NCBI GenBank assembly: GCA_031286695.1 | Contig: JAITTY010000017.1 | Span: 342,092 to 406,091 of the forward strand | DNA from: Sphingobacterium sp. | GTDB lineage: Bacteria; Bacteroidota; Bacteroidia; Sphingobacteriales; Sphingobacteriaceae | Direction of reading: 5' to 3' | DNA: 64,000 bases | Shown: in pieces, positions 16,760-26,373 of the stretch | How positions within the stretch are numbered: position 1 is the first letter of the stretch | How the letters are laid out: every line of letters starts with the position of its first letter | Made by a program: the position numbers and the translations under genes | The notes under the pieces: generated by a model | What the model was told of the DNA's origin: nothing | Database searches by the model: none | Seen by the model: only the letters and a program-made list of their open reading frames with translations

Positions 16760-19756
16760 ATGATACAAAAAATACATATCTGGCTCAGGAGCTGGATAAT
16801 GAGTGCCACCCTATTGTCGGTGGCATCAAATTACGCTTATTCGCAAGCCGCAGATCAGATGCAAGTCAAAGGTCGGGTGACCAATGATGCGGGAGAGGGA
16901 CTTAAGGGTGTTTCCGTCATGATTAAAGGAGCGAAAAACGGGGTGCAGACAGATGCAAATGGTTATTATACCATTCAGGCGGCCCCTACAGCCACGCTGC
17001 TATTTACCTACATCGGCTTTAATAGCCAAGAAATAAAGGTCAACCCATCAGGAGTCATCAATGTGAAAATGTCCGGAAATAATGTTCTGGATCAGGTTGT
17101 TGTCGTCGGTTATGGTACGGCCAAGAAAAAAGATTTAACGGGTGGTTTGGCTGTCGTCGGAAAAGAGCAGCTAAGCATGGTATCGACCTCCAACCTGATG
17201 GATCGTTTGGTGGGACAGGTGGCAGGCTTCTCCATCACTACCGGTGAAGCTGCTCCGGGAGCATCACAAACGTTGTTGATAAGGGGAGAAAATTCAATCT
17301 CAGCAAATAATAGTCCTTTGATTATTCTGGACGGTATTCCCTACAGCGGATCCTTGGCAGATATTGATCCAAACAACGTCGAAAACCTTTCCATCTTAAA
17401 AGATGCCTCCGCTTCGGCTATTTACGGTTCGCGTGCAGCCAATGGGGTTATTCTGATACAAACAAAACGAGGCGCGCTGGGTAGAGCGCAGGTAAACTAC
17501 AAAGGTTTGATCGGCATGGCCGAGCCTATGCAGCGAATCAATGTCATGGGACCCAACGAATATATACGCTTTCAACAGGATATAGCCCGTATTAAGCAAG
17601 GTTACACCGGCGCTTTGTTGGATCCTATTGCAGGCGATATTATCAGCGTAACGGAGCGTGGCAATTATGCGAAAGACATTACCAACAACTGGCAGGATTA
17701 TGTCTTTCGGAAAGCTTTGACCATGGATCATCAGCTGAGCATTTCGGGAGGTACTGAAAATACAAAATATATGGCTGCCCTAGCAGCGTTAGATCAAGAA
17801 GGCGTGGTGTACAATTCCAAGTTGTCACGTTTAAATATAACCACAAATGTGGATCAGACTTTTAATAAATGGTTGACAACTGGTATAGGGTTGCAATATA
17901 CCCGGAAGAGTGACGGTGGTATTACACCAAATTTGGAACATGCCATTAAGCAAAGTCCTTATGGTAGCTATAAAGACGAATCGGGGAAGTATGTGCCCGA
18001 GCCCATGGAGTATTCCTTGATCGTCAATCCGATGCGAAACGTCAATGCGATTCAGGATAGATATAACAACAACTTCTTTCTTTCTGGCTATGCCAATATT
18101 TTGTTGCCCGTAGAAGGTCTCTCTTTACGATCAAATTTTGGTTATAATTATCGGAATGGATTTACGGGAACCTATTATGGACGTAATACCTTTGAGGGCA
18201 GGGACCAAGGTACACAGGCCGGAGGTAGTGCTTCCATCAACAATTCCAACTATAACGATTATACCTGGGAAAACCTGCTCAAATACGAACGGCAGATCGG
18301 CGATCATCGTTTTGATGTGACGGGTTTATTCAGTATGCAAAAAACGAAAAGCTGGTCAACAGCGCAGAGCGGAGCGGGTTTTGTAACCGATGATACCGAA
18401 TATTTTATGATAGGTTCGGCCAGCCGCCTAGTTTCCAACAGTGCATCCTTATCGGAATCAGCTATGCTATCGTATATGGGCCGGATAAATTATGCCTATA
18501 AAGGTAAATATCTATTGACCTTGACTGGACGTACGGATGGAGCCTCGGTATTTGGTATCAACAATAAATACGCATTCTTTCCAGTTGCGGCAGCGGCATG
18601 GCAAATTGGAGAAGAGCGTTTTCTGAAAGATAATGTCAAATGGCTGGACATGCTGAAAATCCGTCTTTCTTACGGTGCTAACGGTAATCAAGCGATTACA
18701 CCGTACCGCACGTTAGACCGCTTATATTCCAATGTAAAATATATCTGGGGAGATGATGGAACTGCAGTTACCACAGCATATTTAGCCGGAGATGGTGTGG
18801 GTAACCCTAATTTGAAATGGGAAACTACTTATTCGACCAACCTGGGCCTGGACTTTCAGTTATTTCATAACAGATTGGGAGGTACCATTGATGCTTATCT
18901 CTCTAAAACGAAAGATTTGCTCATGACACGCACAGTACCTATTATGAACGGGTATAACCGAATTTGGGACAATATTGGTGCGACTCAAAATAAGGGGATT
19001 GAGATCACCTTAAACTCAGCGAATGTTAAAGGAGAAAATTTTCAATGGAATACCACGGCTGTGTTTTCTTTGAACAGAGACAAAATTGTCGAGTTGAGAG
19101 GGGATGGTATCGATGATATTGCCAATAACTGGTTTATTGGTCAGCCATTGAGAGTATTCTACGATTATAAAATGATCGGTGTATGGCAAAATGGAGAAAC
19201 CATTACTGTTGATGGGGCAGCGCCCGGAGCCGCCAAACTGTACGATCGCGATGGTAACGGCAAGATAGAGGCCAGTGACAGGGTGGTCATCGGGTCTAAA
19301 AATCCCCGCTACACAGCTTCTTTAGCCAACCGGTTTTCTTACAAAAATTTTTATGCATCTGCTTTAGTGACCGGTGTTTTTGATGTATGGCGCGATGATC
19401 ACATGGCCAATCTAGGCGCGTGGACTTTCGGAATTACCAACTATGTGCATGATGCCAATTATTGGACGCCGGAGAATCCCAATGCAACGATCGTTTCGCC
19501 TGGCTATCTTAATCCACTAGGACATGGCTATTATAAAAAGGTGAGCTACGTACAGGTGAAAAACATCACCTTTGGCTATAAATTGCCACACAAAATTGCT
19601 AAAAAGGTAGGTGTAAATGGTATTGATGTAAATGTCAGCGTCAACAATCTGAATACTATTTCTAATATCAGAGAGGTACTCAATTACGACAACACTTGGA
19701 TGGCCTCTTATCCCACGGCACGATCGTATATGTTTGGCTTAAATGTAAATTTCTAA
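16760..19756 (+). CDS. SusC-like TonB-dependent outer-membrane transporter
   Basis: 998 residues. A signal peptide (cut after AYSQ, near 29) is followed by a carboxypeptidase-regulatory-like domain (about 35-115, VKGRVTNDAGEGLKGVSV), a TonB-box/plug region (LDQVVVVGYGTAKKKDLTG; plug to about 235 with LKDASASAIYGSRAANGVI) and a 22-strand barrel ending in the usual terminal Phe (LNVNF). It has no STN domain, in keeping with HTCS rather than ECF/FecR control. It forms the glycan import complex with the SusD-like protein 12 bp downstream. Confidence 0.95.
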   Translation: MIQKIHIWLRSWIMSATLLSVASNYAYSQAADQMQVKGRVTNDAGEGLKGVSVMIKGAKNGVQTDANGYYTIQAAPTATLLFTYIGFNSQEIKVNPSGVINVKMSGNNVLDQVVVVGYGTAKKKDLTGGLAVVGKEQLSMVSTSNLMDRLVGQVAGFSITTGEAAPGASQTLLIRGENSISANNSPLIILDGIPYSGSLADIDPNNVENLSILKDASASAIYGSRAANGVILIQTKRGALGRAQVNYKGLIGMAEPMQRINVMGPNEYIRFQQDIARIKQGYTGALLDPIAGDIISVTERGNYAKDITNNWQDYVFRKALTMDHQLSISGGTENTKYMAALAALDQEGVVYNSKLSRLNITTNVDQTFNKWLTTGIGLQYTRKSDGGITPNLEHAIKQSPYGSYKDESGKYVPEPMEYSLIVNPMRNVNAIQDRYNNNFFLSGYANILLPVEGLSLRSNFGYNYRNGFTGTYYGRNTFEGRDQGTQAGGSASINNSNYNDYTWENLLKYERQIGDHRFDVTGLFSMQKTKSWSTAQSGAGFVTDDTEYFMIGSASRLVSNSASLSESAMLSYMGRINYAYKGKYLLTLTGRTDGASVFGINNKYAFFPVAAAAWQIGEERFLKDNVKWLDMLKIRLSYGANGNQAITPYRTLDRLYSNVKYIWGDDGTAVTTAYLAGDGVGNPNLKWETTYSTNLGLDFQLFHNRLGGTIDAYLSKTKDLLMTRTVPIMNGYNRIWDNIGATQNKGIEITLNSANVKGENFQWNTTAVFSLNRDKIVELRGDGIDDIANNWFIGQPLRVFYDYKMIGVWQNGETITVDGAAPGAAKLYDRDGNGKIEASDRVVIGSKNPRYTASLANRFSYKNFYASALVTGVFDVWRDDHMANLGAWTFGITNYVHDANYWTPENPNATIVSPGYLNPLGHGYYKKVSYVQVKNITFGYKLPHKIAKKVGVNGIDVNVSVNNLNTISNIREVLNYDNTWMASYPTARSYMFGLNVNF

Positions 19757-19767
19757 TCGAATAGGAC

Positions 19768-21414
19768 ATGAAAATGAAAAATATTATCACAACAAGTTTG
19801 GGGCTTATCGTATTTTTTACCTTAGGAGGCTGTAAGAAGTTTCTGGAGGAAGAACTGAAAACTGAATTGGCGCCATCCAATACCTATACCAGCACCTACG
19901 GTTTCGAGGTGGGTAGCGCGGGTCTGTATGCACTCACTCGTTCAGAATATAACACCTATGGCGAGGGTGGTGCCTTTATCCACAATGGTGCGTGCCCATA
20001 CGAAGCCTTACAGGTCTCTACGGATATCGCCGATGCGATTAATAGTGATGGCTCTTTAACTGCATTTGCAAACCTTACACTTACAGCCTCCGAGCGGTTT
20101 GTAGGGACTTACTGGAATTGGGCTTATAATCTTATTTCATCGGCAAACCTCATGCTGGTCTATTCCGAAAAAAACACCAATTGGGATACACCGGAAGATA
20201 AAGCCCGCTTCCAGGCCGAAGCCCGTTTCTTTCGAGCTTATGCTTACCGCACCTTGGTTTATCTCTACGGCGACGTACCTTATGTGGAAACCATTCTGTA
20301 TGATTTTCAGCTTAATTTTACACGTACACCAAAAGCAGAAGTCATCGGGCACATGGTCGATGACCTGAAGTTTGCCGTGGATAACCTGCCTACCAATCCG
20401 GACGGCGTCAAAGAAGGGAAGCTGACCAAATGGGCGGCAAGCCATTTGCTGAGCGAGATCTATTTATTGCAGGGCAATCATGCCGAAGCCGAAAAGGCTG
20501 CATTGGCCGTTATCAATAGCGGTTATTATAACCTGATGAAAAGCAGATACGGTGTAAATGGCAGCAAAGCGGGTGATGTATTCAGTGATTTATTTCTGGA
20601 AAATAATCAAAATAGAAAAAGTGGCAATAAAGAAAGTATCTGGGTATTGCAATTCCAGTTTAACACGATCGGCGGTGGTACCAATTCGGATGACTGGACC
20701 CGTAGGGCCTGGATACCGAACTACTCGACGATTACAGGATTTGTTTTGGCGGATACCCTGGGCGGTCGCGGTATCGCACAGTTAGTCCCAATGAAATGGT
20801 GGGTAGGTACCACAGGTACCAATGCGACAGGCAATGTGGCCGGTATTTTCGAAGCAAATGATATCCGTAATTCAGGTTATAACATTAAACGCAACTGGTA
20901 TTATAACAACGCGAACGAGGCTTCGCTATACGGCAAAAAAGCCAATATTACCGAACAGACCTGGTTTACGACAAAGAGCCTGTTTCCCGCAATTACAAAA
21001 TTCTTTTACGGGCGTACTGAAAATCTAAGCCTGACCGGTAGTTATAAAGACCGCATGAAATTCCGTTTAGCCGAAACTTACCTTTTGCTGGCCGAAGCCT
21101 ATCTGGGGCAAAATATGCCTGATAAAGCTGCGCAAGCCGTCAATGAGGTGCGGAAAAGAGCTGGAGCATCTGAAATCACGGGCGCACAGATGAATATGGA
21201 TTTCCTGCTCGATGAGCGTATCCGCGAATTAGTTGGAGAAGAAAGTAGAAGATTCACCTTAGTGCGTACCAATACCTTGGTGGAGCGTGTCAAAAAGTAT
21301 AATAATGCGATCAAGGATAAAATCACGGAAAACAATATCCTGTGGCCAATTCCACAGGTGATTAGGGATGCAAATACAGGCGCACCATTCCCTCAGAATC
21401 CGGGGTATAATTAA
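19768..21414 (+). CDS. SusD-like outer-membrane glycan-binding lipoprotein
   Basis: 548 residues. A lipoprotein signal (LIVFFTLGGC, Cys near residue 18) is followed by CKKFLEEEL, the usual SusD start. TPR-like helices are seen in RFQAEARFFRAYAYRTLVYLYG, and the C-terminal block has the family signature (LAETYLLLAEAYL, RIRELVGEESRRF, LWPIPQ...NPGYN). It caps the SusC barrel on the cell surface and hands over oligosaccharides. It is directly coupled to susC. Confidence 0.95.
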   Translation: MKMKNIITTSLGLIVFFTLGGCKKFLEEELKTELAPSNTYTSTYGFEVGSAGLYALTRSEYNTYGEGGAFIHNGACPYEALQVSTDIADAINSDGSLTAFANLTLTASERFVGTYWNWAYNLISSANLMLVYSEKNTNWDTPEDKARFQAEARFFRAYAYRTLVYLYGDVPYVETILYDFQLNFTRTPKAEVIGHMVDDLKFAVDNLPTNPDGVKEGKLTKWAASHLLSEIYLLQGNHAEAEKAALAVINSGYYNLMKSRYGVNGSKAGDVFSDLFLENNQNRKSGNKESIWVLQFQFNTIGGGTNSDDWTRRAWIPNYSTITGFVLADTLGGRGIAQLVPMKWWVGTTGTNATGNVAGIFEANDIRNSGYNIKRNWYYNNANEASLYGKKANITEQTWFTTKSLFPAITKFFYGRTENLSLTGSYKDRMKFRLAETYLLLAEAYLGQNMPDKAAQAVNEVRKRAGASEITGAQMNMDFLLDERIRELVGEESRRFTLVRTNTLVERVKKYNNAIKDKITENNILWPIPQVIRDANTGAPFPQNPGYN

Positions 21415-21420
21415 TAGTAG

Positions 21421-21464
21421 CGGGAAGCTGTACGAATAGCAGTCGAATTTTCGGCAGTTTCCCG
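21421..21464 (+). terminator. intra-operon hairpin between susD and susE-like
   Basis: CGGGAAGCTG pairs with CAGTTTCCCG over 10 bp with one G-T pair. No strong T-run follows. Such hairpins after susD often lower expression of the downstream surface lipoproteins; here that is inference. Confidence 0.5.
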
Positions 21465-21537
21465 ATTTGATGACAAAACAGCAGTTGCGCCAGTCAAGCG
21501 CATGATACTATCCAAATGTTAGTAAAAACATAAATCA

Positions 21538-22752
21538 ATGAAAATAATCAATTATTTATACAAAGCTTTATTTTTCTTATGCATGATACTGTGCCAGTTA
21601 TCGTGCAAACAGGAGATTCAGGATATACCCAAAGTTAATGAAACGATGGAGCTTCAACCCTCGTCAGAAAACATTACGTTGGACGAGGTCAATCTGACCA
21701 AAGATATTGTCACATTTAACTGGAAGCCCGCTAGGGCACAATCAGATGATCATTTAGTCAGCTATAGCACCATGTTGGATGTCGTAGGTAATAATTTTGG
21801 TACCGGTACAGCCATATTCAACTATGAAGACGATAATGTATTCAGCAGAAGCTTTACTTCCGAGCAGTTGCAAAATTGGGCCAACGAAAAGTGGGGCATA
21901 CCAGCAAATAAGAGCTTTACGCTGGAATTTAGGGTAGTTGCCCAATGGGAGGGTGGCGCTACTTTTGAGGCACCCGAAGTGCGGACCGTAAGAATTACAG
22001 TAAACCCAATTAAGACGGTTGTTTTTGATGCTGATAAAGTGTTCTTGAGCGGAAGTGCGGTTGGAGGGAGCAAGGTGGAGATGCCAAAAACATTGGAAAA
22101 TCTAGATCAGTATGCCTATGTATTGAACTTACAGCCCGGCGAACTGGAAATTCCGGTCGAATTTGACGGTGAGACCAATTATGTAGTTACCTCTAATGGA
22201 AGCGGTGAACTAAACGATGGAAATGCTGTTGGCATCAAGATGAGAGAAAATGTATTCTCCTGGAAAATAGAAACTGCAGGCGAATATCGCGTGGTGGTTA
22301 ATATGCAAAAAGCTACAGCAACCATTTATTCACCAGCAAAAGCACTTGCACCCAAAATAGTGACATGGACAGGAGACCAACCTTATACAACCACTGTGAC
22401 TGATTTATGGATGCACGGAAGTATTAATGGCTGGGGAACTCCCGTTAAAATGGATTGTACGGTGAGTTTGGCCGATCCGCAAATACTAGTATATACCGGC
22501 GGCAAAGTGGGAACTTCAAAATTTATCGTCACTGGCGATAATAGTAACAACAAAAACTTGGCTTACGCATTTAGCGCTCCGCCTACATCTGGTGGTGTGG
22601 CCCAGACTCAGACGCTCATTTTGGGAAAAGTAACCGAAATGGGAGGGGGAACGGTAAAAGGTAATCGCGATTCTTATTTCACTATTCCAGCTACAACCAA
22701 TGTGCTGATTTTTGATTTAAGAAACATGACAATTCTAGCGTTAAAACGGTAG
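21538..22752 (+). CDS. SusE/SusF-like surface glycan-binding lipoprotein
   Basis: 404 residues with a lipoprotein signal (FFLCMILCQLSCKQ). The N-terminal 150 residues match the SusE N-terminal Ig-like domain (DEVNLTKDIVTFNWKPA, SFTLEFRVVAQWEGG, TVRITVNP). Two further beta-domains follow, the last with LWMHGSINGWGTPVKMDC, as in SusE/SusF starch-binding repeats. It probably binds the glycan on the cell surface. It lies in the susC operon downstream of the hairpin at 21421. Confidence 0.85.
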   Translation: MKIINYLYKALFFLCMILCQLSCKQEIQDIPKVNETMELQPSSENITLDEVNLTKDIVTFNWKPARAQSDDHLVSYSTMLDVVGNNFGTGTAIFNYEDDNVFSRSFTSEQLQNWANEKWGIPANKSFTLEFRVVAQWEGGATFEAPEVRTVRITVNPIKTVVFDADKVFLSGSAVGGSKVEMPKTLENLDQYAYVLNLQPGELEIPVEFDGETNYVVTSNGSGELNDGNAVGIKMRENVFSWKIETAGEYRVVVNMQKATATIYSPAKALAPKIVTWTGDQPYTTTVTDLWMHGSINGWGTPVKMDCTVSLADPQILVYTGGKVGTSKFIVTGDNSNNKNLAYAFSAPPTSGGVAQTQTLILGKVTEMGGGTVKGNRDSYFTIPATTNVLIFDLRNMTILALKR

Positions 22753-22796
22753 GCAATCATATAAAAGCACATAAATTAACTGTAACATTTCTGAAA

Positions 22797-24359
22797 GTGA
22801 AAAATATAAACTATAAAAAAGCCTGTCTCAAAGCATTTACTGTCATGCTTTGCTTTCTAGCAGTTTCATGCAAGAAAGATAGTGCTGATAAGGAAAAAGA
22901 TATAGCCGGAACCTTGGTGAAACCTAGTTACAACCGGAGTTCCATGTTTCGTAACCCTTTAAACGGCTGGGTCATGTACGCTTCAGCTTCGGGCAACCCC
23001 TCTTATTGGGACACGCAATTCTATGTACCTGATTTGGGTAAAACAGTCAAAGCGATTGATTATGCATCCGCCTGTTATATCCGTACCAGTTGGCGAACTT
23101 TTAATCCTGCCGATGGCGTGTACGCCTGGAGAGACCCTAGTACGGCAATCTATAAAATGATTAAAGGAGCGCAAGATAAAGGATTGCCAATCGCCTTTCG
23201 TATCGTTGTCGACGGTCGCGACCAAGGGGCAAATACGCCCCAGTTTGTGTTCGATGCAGGTGCCAAGTATTATGTCGCCAATACTTCTTTTCCGGATAGA
23301 AAAACACCTGTGTTGCAAGATCCTATTTTTAGAAAATATTATAGCAAGCTGATCGAAGAACTGGCAAAGGATTTTAACGATTTAAATAAGACCTCCTTTG
23401 TAGATGCTTATGGACTTGGTTTATGGGGTGAGGGACACAGTGTTATTTATGAAGACCCGAATAATCCCTCTGGTCAAAGTATTGAGGTCATCAAAGAAGA
23501 AGTCATCGATTGGATTTCGGACGTATATACAAAGAACTTTACGAAAGTACCTTTGCTAATCAATTATCATCGTGTAGTTGGCGATCCAGCTGGCAATGGA
23601 GCTCCCAATCCTAATTCGGAAAGGCTGTTGAATAAGATGATCAATAAAGGATATAGTCTGCGCCAGGATGCCTTTGGAATGACCGATTATTATCAAAGTT
23701 GGGAGAAGAACTTTGCCAAGGTTTGGAATTTTAAACGTCCTATTATTATGGAAGGCGGTTGGATTACCACAGGTACCCATCGCTACTGGACTGACTCAAG
23801 TGGTAAATATAGGGAAGACCATCCCGAAGATGTTCGGCAGGGCGAATTTGACAGCTCTTTGGAAGCCGCTGTAAACATGATGGATTTCCGTATCGGTGAA
23901 ATTGACAGCTGGTTCACCAAGTCCTTTACATTATGCCAGCGTTTTATTTCTGAAGGGGGGTATCGTTTATATCCCGATCGGGTCTATTTACCGGAGAAAA
24001 TCAATACCGGTACCGAAATGACGATTAACCATCGTTGGCGGAATATGGGTTGGGGATATTTTCCGAACAATATTCCCCAATGGAACTATAAATATAAAGT
24101 AGCCTTTGCACTCCTAGATGAAGAAAATAATGTGAAAGAAGTTTTTGTAGATGATAAAGGAGAACCTTCAACCTGGCTTAAGAATAACCCAATAGCGTAC
24201 GAATTAAAAGCCAAGGTCGGCGTCCCTGCTGGAAACTATACCTGGGCCGTCGCCATTGTAGATACCACAAATGAAAATCAGCCGGGCATAAAACTTGCCG
24301 TAAATGGGGATATTACCAGTACCGGATGGTTAAAACTATTGAAAGTACAAGTACAATAA
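22797..24359 (+). CDS. lipoprotein paralogue of the protein at 3684 (DUF4832/DUF4874-type)
   Basis: 520 residues from a GTG start at 22797, which gives a good lipoprotein signal (TVMLCFLAVSCKKD). It aligns along its full length with the protein at 3684, with shared blocks such as RIVVDGRDQG, GYSLRQDAFGMT and FKRPIIMEGGW. The two candidate catalytic glutamates are present (E212 in LWGEGH, E319 in IMEGGW) with the same 107-residue spacing. The key difference is location: this copy is lipid-anchored, the other is not. The two copies bracket the PUL, this one at the end of the susC operon. I infer a surface-exposed endo- or exo-acting enzyme on the PUL glycan. Confidence 0.75.
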   Translation: MKNINYKKACLKAFTVMLCFLAVSCKKDSADKEKDIAGTLVKPSYNRSSMFRNPLNGWVMYASASGNPSYWDTQFYVPDLGKTVKAIDYASACYIRTSWRTFNPADGVYAWRDPSTAIYKMIKGAQDKGLPIAFRIVVDGRDQGANTPQFVFDAGAKYYVANTSFPDRKTPVLQDPIFRKYYSKLIEELAKDFNDLNKTSFVDAYGLGLWGEGHSVIYEDPNNPSGQSIEVIKEEVIDWISDVYTKNFTKVPLLINYHRVVGDPAGNGAPNPNSERLLNKMINKGYSLRQDAFGMTDYYQSWEKNFAKVWNFKRPIIMEGGWITTGTHRYWTDSSGKYREDHPEDVRQGEFDSSLEAAVNMMDFRIGEIDSWFTKSFTLCQRFISEGGYRLYPDRVYLPEKINTGTEMTINHRWRNMGWGYFPNNIPQWNYKYKVAFALLDEENNVKEVFVDDKGEPSTWLKNNPIAYELKAKVGVPAGNYTWAVAIVDTTNENQPGIKLAVNGDITSTGWLKLLKVQVQ

Positions 24360-24380
24360 AATTAAGTAGAGATTGTTAGA

Positions 24381-24416
24381 AACAGCTACCAAGCGATTGA
24401 TTGGTAGCTGTTTTTC
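24381..24416 (+). terminator. terminator at the end of the PUL
   Basis: AACAGCTACCAA and TTGGTAGCTGTT form a perfect 12-bp stem with an 8-nt loop, followed by TTTT. It lies 22 bp after the last PUL gene. Confidence 0.92.
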
Positions 24417-24442
24417 CATTCAGCGATTTTTGAGTAAAAGTT

Positions 24443-24492
24443 ACTGATGAATCATCTGTTTATTAAGGCTGGGTCGCCAGATGTGATTTTTT
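24443..24492 (+). repeat. relic of the family tail after the PUL
   Basis: TGAATCATCTGTTTATTAAGG followed by a degraded hairpin (GGGTCGCCAGATGTGATTTTTT) matches the tail after the copy at 38025. No family gene precedes it, so it is an orphan tail at the PUL boundary. It occupies part of the 260-bp gap before the lipoprotein gene; the rest is AT-rich with nothing recognisable. Confidence 0.65.
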
Positions 24493-24619
24493 ATAAAAAT
24501 AACTTAAGTAAAAATATTAGTTGTATTTATGAAATTTTACAGGGTTTTATGTAGCAATTTGATTATTTTTATCGTTTCTCTATTAATAAGTTGTAAACCA
24601 TTGAAATACTTTTAAAAGA

Positions 24620-25150
24620 ATGAAAAGAAACCTGATCAGTCCGTTTGTCAGCCTGATATTTTTAGCTGTGGCCTCGTGCAAAGAATCCGAGCCTATTGAT
24701 CCAACACCCCAACCCGAACCTGAACCTTCTGTGAGCTACGTATGTCCGAAAAAAGGTGATATTTATAAGATTTTTCCCGATACTTTCCTTGTTAATGAAA
24801 CTGGACTCTACATCAAGATAAATGATAATCTCCGGCGATTACCTTATTATGACGCAGGTACTGTTTCATTTGCCTTGTTCACCTGTGACGGCAAATTTAA
24901 CGATCGCAATAAAGCCATCAACAGCCCACTTTCCTGGGAGATCAAAAAACAGAATACAGCAACACGCGATACGGTATATGCTAACGCCGGAACAATTGCA
25001 TTGAATAAACTCCTTTTAACGAAAGATGTAGATCAGATTTTGACATTTAAAGACGGAGAGAAAATGAGCTATGAAGTTGCGCTGTTAAATTTCAATCAAG
25101 ACACGATCCAGGCAAACACCATTACCTTTATTTACAAAAAAGATTTATAG
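24620..25150 (+). CDS. hypothetical lipoprotein
   Basis: 176 residues with a lipoprotein signal (LIFLAVASCKES), a Pro/Glu-rich linker (PTPQPEPEP) and a beta-rich domain with no recognised family. There is one further Cys pair (YVCPKKG, FTCDGKF). It is flanked on both sides by tails of the repeated family (24443 and 25150-25222), which suggests it is cargo of the accessory region rather than part of the PUL. Function unknown. Confidence 0.75.
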   Translation: MKRNLISPFVSLIFLAVASCKESEPIDPTPQPEPEPSVSYVCPKKGDIYKIFPDTFLVNETGLYIKINDNLRRLPYYDAGTVSFALFTCDGKFNDRNKAINSPLSWEIKKQNTATRDTVYANAGTIALNKLLLTKDVDQILTFKDGEKMSYEVALLNFNQDTIQANTITFIYKKDL

Positions 25151-25190
25151 CCGAAATTAAATGTGGAAGGGAGATGTGGTTTTTTAAGTC

Positions 25191-25218
25191 AAAGGGTCTG
25201 ATTCTCATCAGACCCTTT
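25191..25218 (+). terminator. bidirectional terminator, second hairpin of the family tail
   Basis: AAAGGGTCTGAT and ATCAGACCCTTT form a perfect 12-bp stem with a 4-nt loop. It lies between two convergent genes (24620 forward, 25249 reverse). The same hairpin follows the first hairpin in the tails at 26435, 38570, 46040, 47300 and 48695, and GGGAGATGTGGTTTTTT before it is a remnant of the first tail hairpin. Confidence 0.85.
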
Positions 25219-25248
25219 CTTTTAGCGTGTACCAGTATAACTCCCAGA

Positions 25249-25581
25249 CTAAAGGTCGCCATTGGCAAGCATATGTCTATACATGATCTTGCAACTTCCG
25301 AAGAATCCTGAGCACGAGTTTTGGACATAGGTTTCTGAAGTGTGGGTACCTACCACCTGTCCACTACTGTCGTAAACATTCAATACATAAACACATCTTA
25401 TCAATCTCGAATTATTTTTCTTTGTTTCTTCGGTAGTTTTAGCATCGGCATTGCTTTTGGCCGGCTTGTAAGCGGTTGTCTTCACGTTGACATTTTCTTT
25501 GTGGGCTTTTGCACTTGTGCTGGCGAAAGCCGCAGTTGATAGCGCGGTTACGGCTATCAGACTCATCAATAACTTTTTCAT
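25249..25581 (-). CDS. small secreted protein of unknown function
   Basis: 110 residues with a clear signal peptide (MKKLLMSLIAVTALSTAAFA). The mature N-terminal half is Lys/Ala/Thr-rich and probably disordered; the second half (LIRCVYVLNVYDSSG ... NSCSGFFGSC) has three Cys and looks like a short beta-sheet. It stands alone, convergent with the lipoprotein at 24620. No family is recognised. The 210 bp upstream (25582-25794) contain no feature beyond its likely promoter and the start of the next leader. Confidence 0.7.
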   Translation of the reverse strand: MKKLLMSLIAVTALSTAAFASTSAKAHKENVNVKTTAYKPAKSNADAKTTEETKKNNSRLIRCVYVLNVYDSSGQVVGTHTSETYVQNSCSGFFGSCKIMYRHMLANGDL

Positions 25582-25794
25582 TGTTTTTAAGTTTTTGTGT
25601 TAAACCATATATGCTTTTTGGGCATATTTTAATTCTCTAATAATAAAAGTAAGAACAAGGAAATTGACTGATGTGAACGATTAGTATTCGCGAGAGCTGA
25701 TCTAGTATTCGCTCTTACTTATTCGATATTTAGCTTACCCGGGAAATCAAAAAAGCTTTCTAAAAATATCCAAGCGAGCTTGCCAACATTCTTA

Positions 25795-25926
25795 CCTCCT
25801 CATTCCCACCATTCACCGAGTTTTCCTGATTGTTGGTCTAAAGCTGATAGGCCAGGGGCGTATTGTGTCGTAGTTTTGAATCAACAAATAAGAACAAAAG
25901 TATTAACACAATAAAATAAAGACATT
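25795..25926 (+). promoter_or_regulatory. conserved promoter/leader of the 148-residue family (copy at 25927)
   Basis: The shared leader has four parts: CCATTCACCGAGTTTT (from 25809), a GGTCTAAAG block, the -7 element TAGTTTTG (25871-25878), and an A-rich untranslated leader ending AATAAAGACATTATG. The distance from the first C of CCATTCACCGAG to TAGTTTTG is exactly 62 nt, as in all five other complete leaders. No -33 TTG lies at the usual spacing, so an activator or alternative sigma factor may be needed. This copy has the variant AAAGCTGATAGGCC in place of AAAGCCCGTAGGCT. Confidence 0.8.
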
Positions 25927-26373
25927 ATGAAAACGCTAGTAAAAACATTTGCAGCAGCAGCTTTAATCGCAATATCAACTTTCACTATGGCAGCTGAAGG
26001 ACCAGGTTCAACATCAGCAAAAGCAAACGTTAACCTTTCCACAGCGGACTTTGCACTTGATCACTATGTTGCGGTAACGACCGAAGGAGAATCAGCAGGT
26101 GTAGAACAATTGTTCGCCGAAGATTTCAATCAAAAAATCCAAGCTTCCAATGCACAAAATCACAGCCGTAACGAAGTGGTTAAATCTTTGAAAAAGCAAA
26201 AAGGCGAAAAACTGAACTGTGAAGTAAGCACCGATATCCTTGAAGAGTCAACAGACTATATGGTCGCTAAAGTGACCTTAAAATTTGAAAACTTCACCAA
26301 GACTGATCTAGTTACCTTGGAGCGTGTGGGCAATAACTGGAAAGTATCCAAATCAGTCAATTCGTATAAATAG
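25927..26373 (+). CDS. secreted NTF2-like family protein, copy 2
   Basis: 148 residues: signal peptide to about residue 22 (AAALIAISTFTMA|AEG), then an NTF2-like domain with DFALDHYVAVTTEGES, VEQLFAEDFNQKIQ, a Lys-rich helix (VVKSLKKQKGEKLNC, Cys98) and the closing strands KTDLVTLERVGNNWKVSKS. It is near-identical to the copies at 38025, 39638, 45485 and 63319. Export to the periplasm or beyond is clear; the ligand is unknown. The strong conserved leader and stable tail hairpins suggest high, condition-specific expression. Confidence 0.85.
   Translation: MKTLVKTFAAAALIAISTFTMAAEGPGSTSAKANVNLSTADFALDHYVAVTTEGESAGVEQLFAEDFNQKIQASNAQNHSRNEVVKSLKKQKGEKLNCEVSTDILEESTDYMVAKVTLKFENFTKTDLVTLERVGNNWKVSKSVNSYK

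Noticed and set aside
25249-25581. Member of the 148-residue family on the reverse strand
   Set aside because: Only the signal peptide type is similar; the mature part differs, and it has neither the leader nor the C-terminal block.
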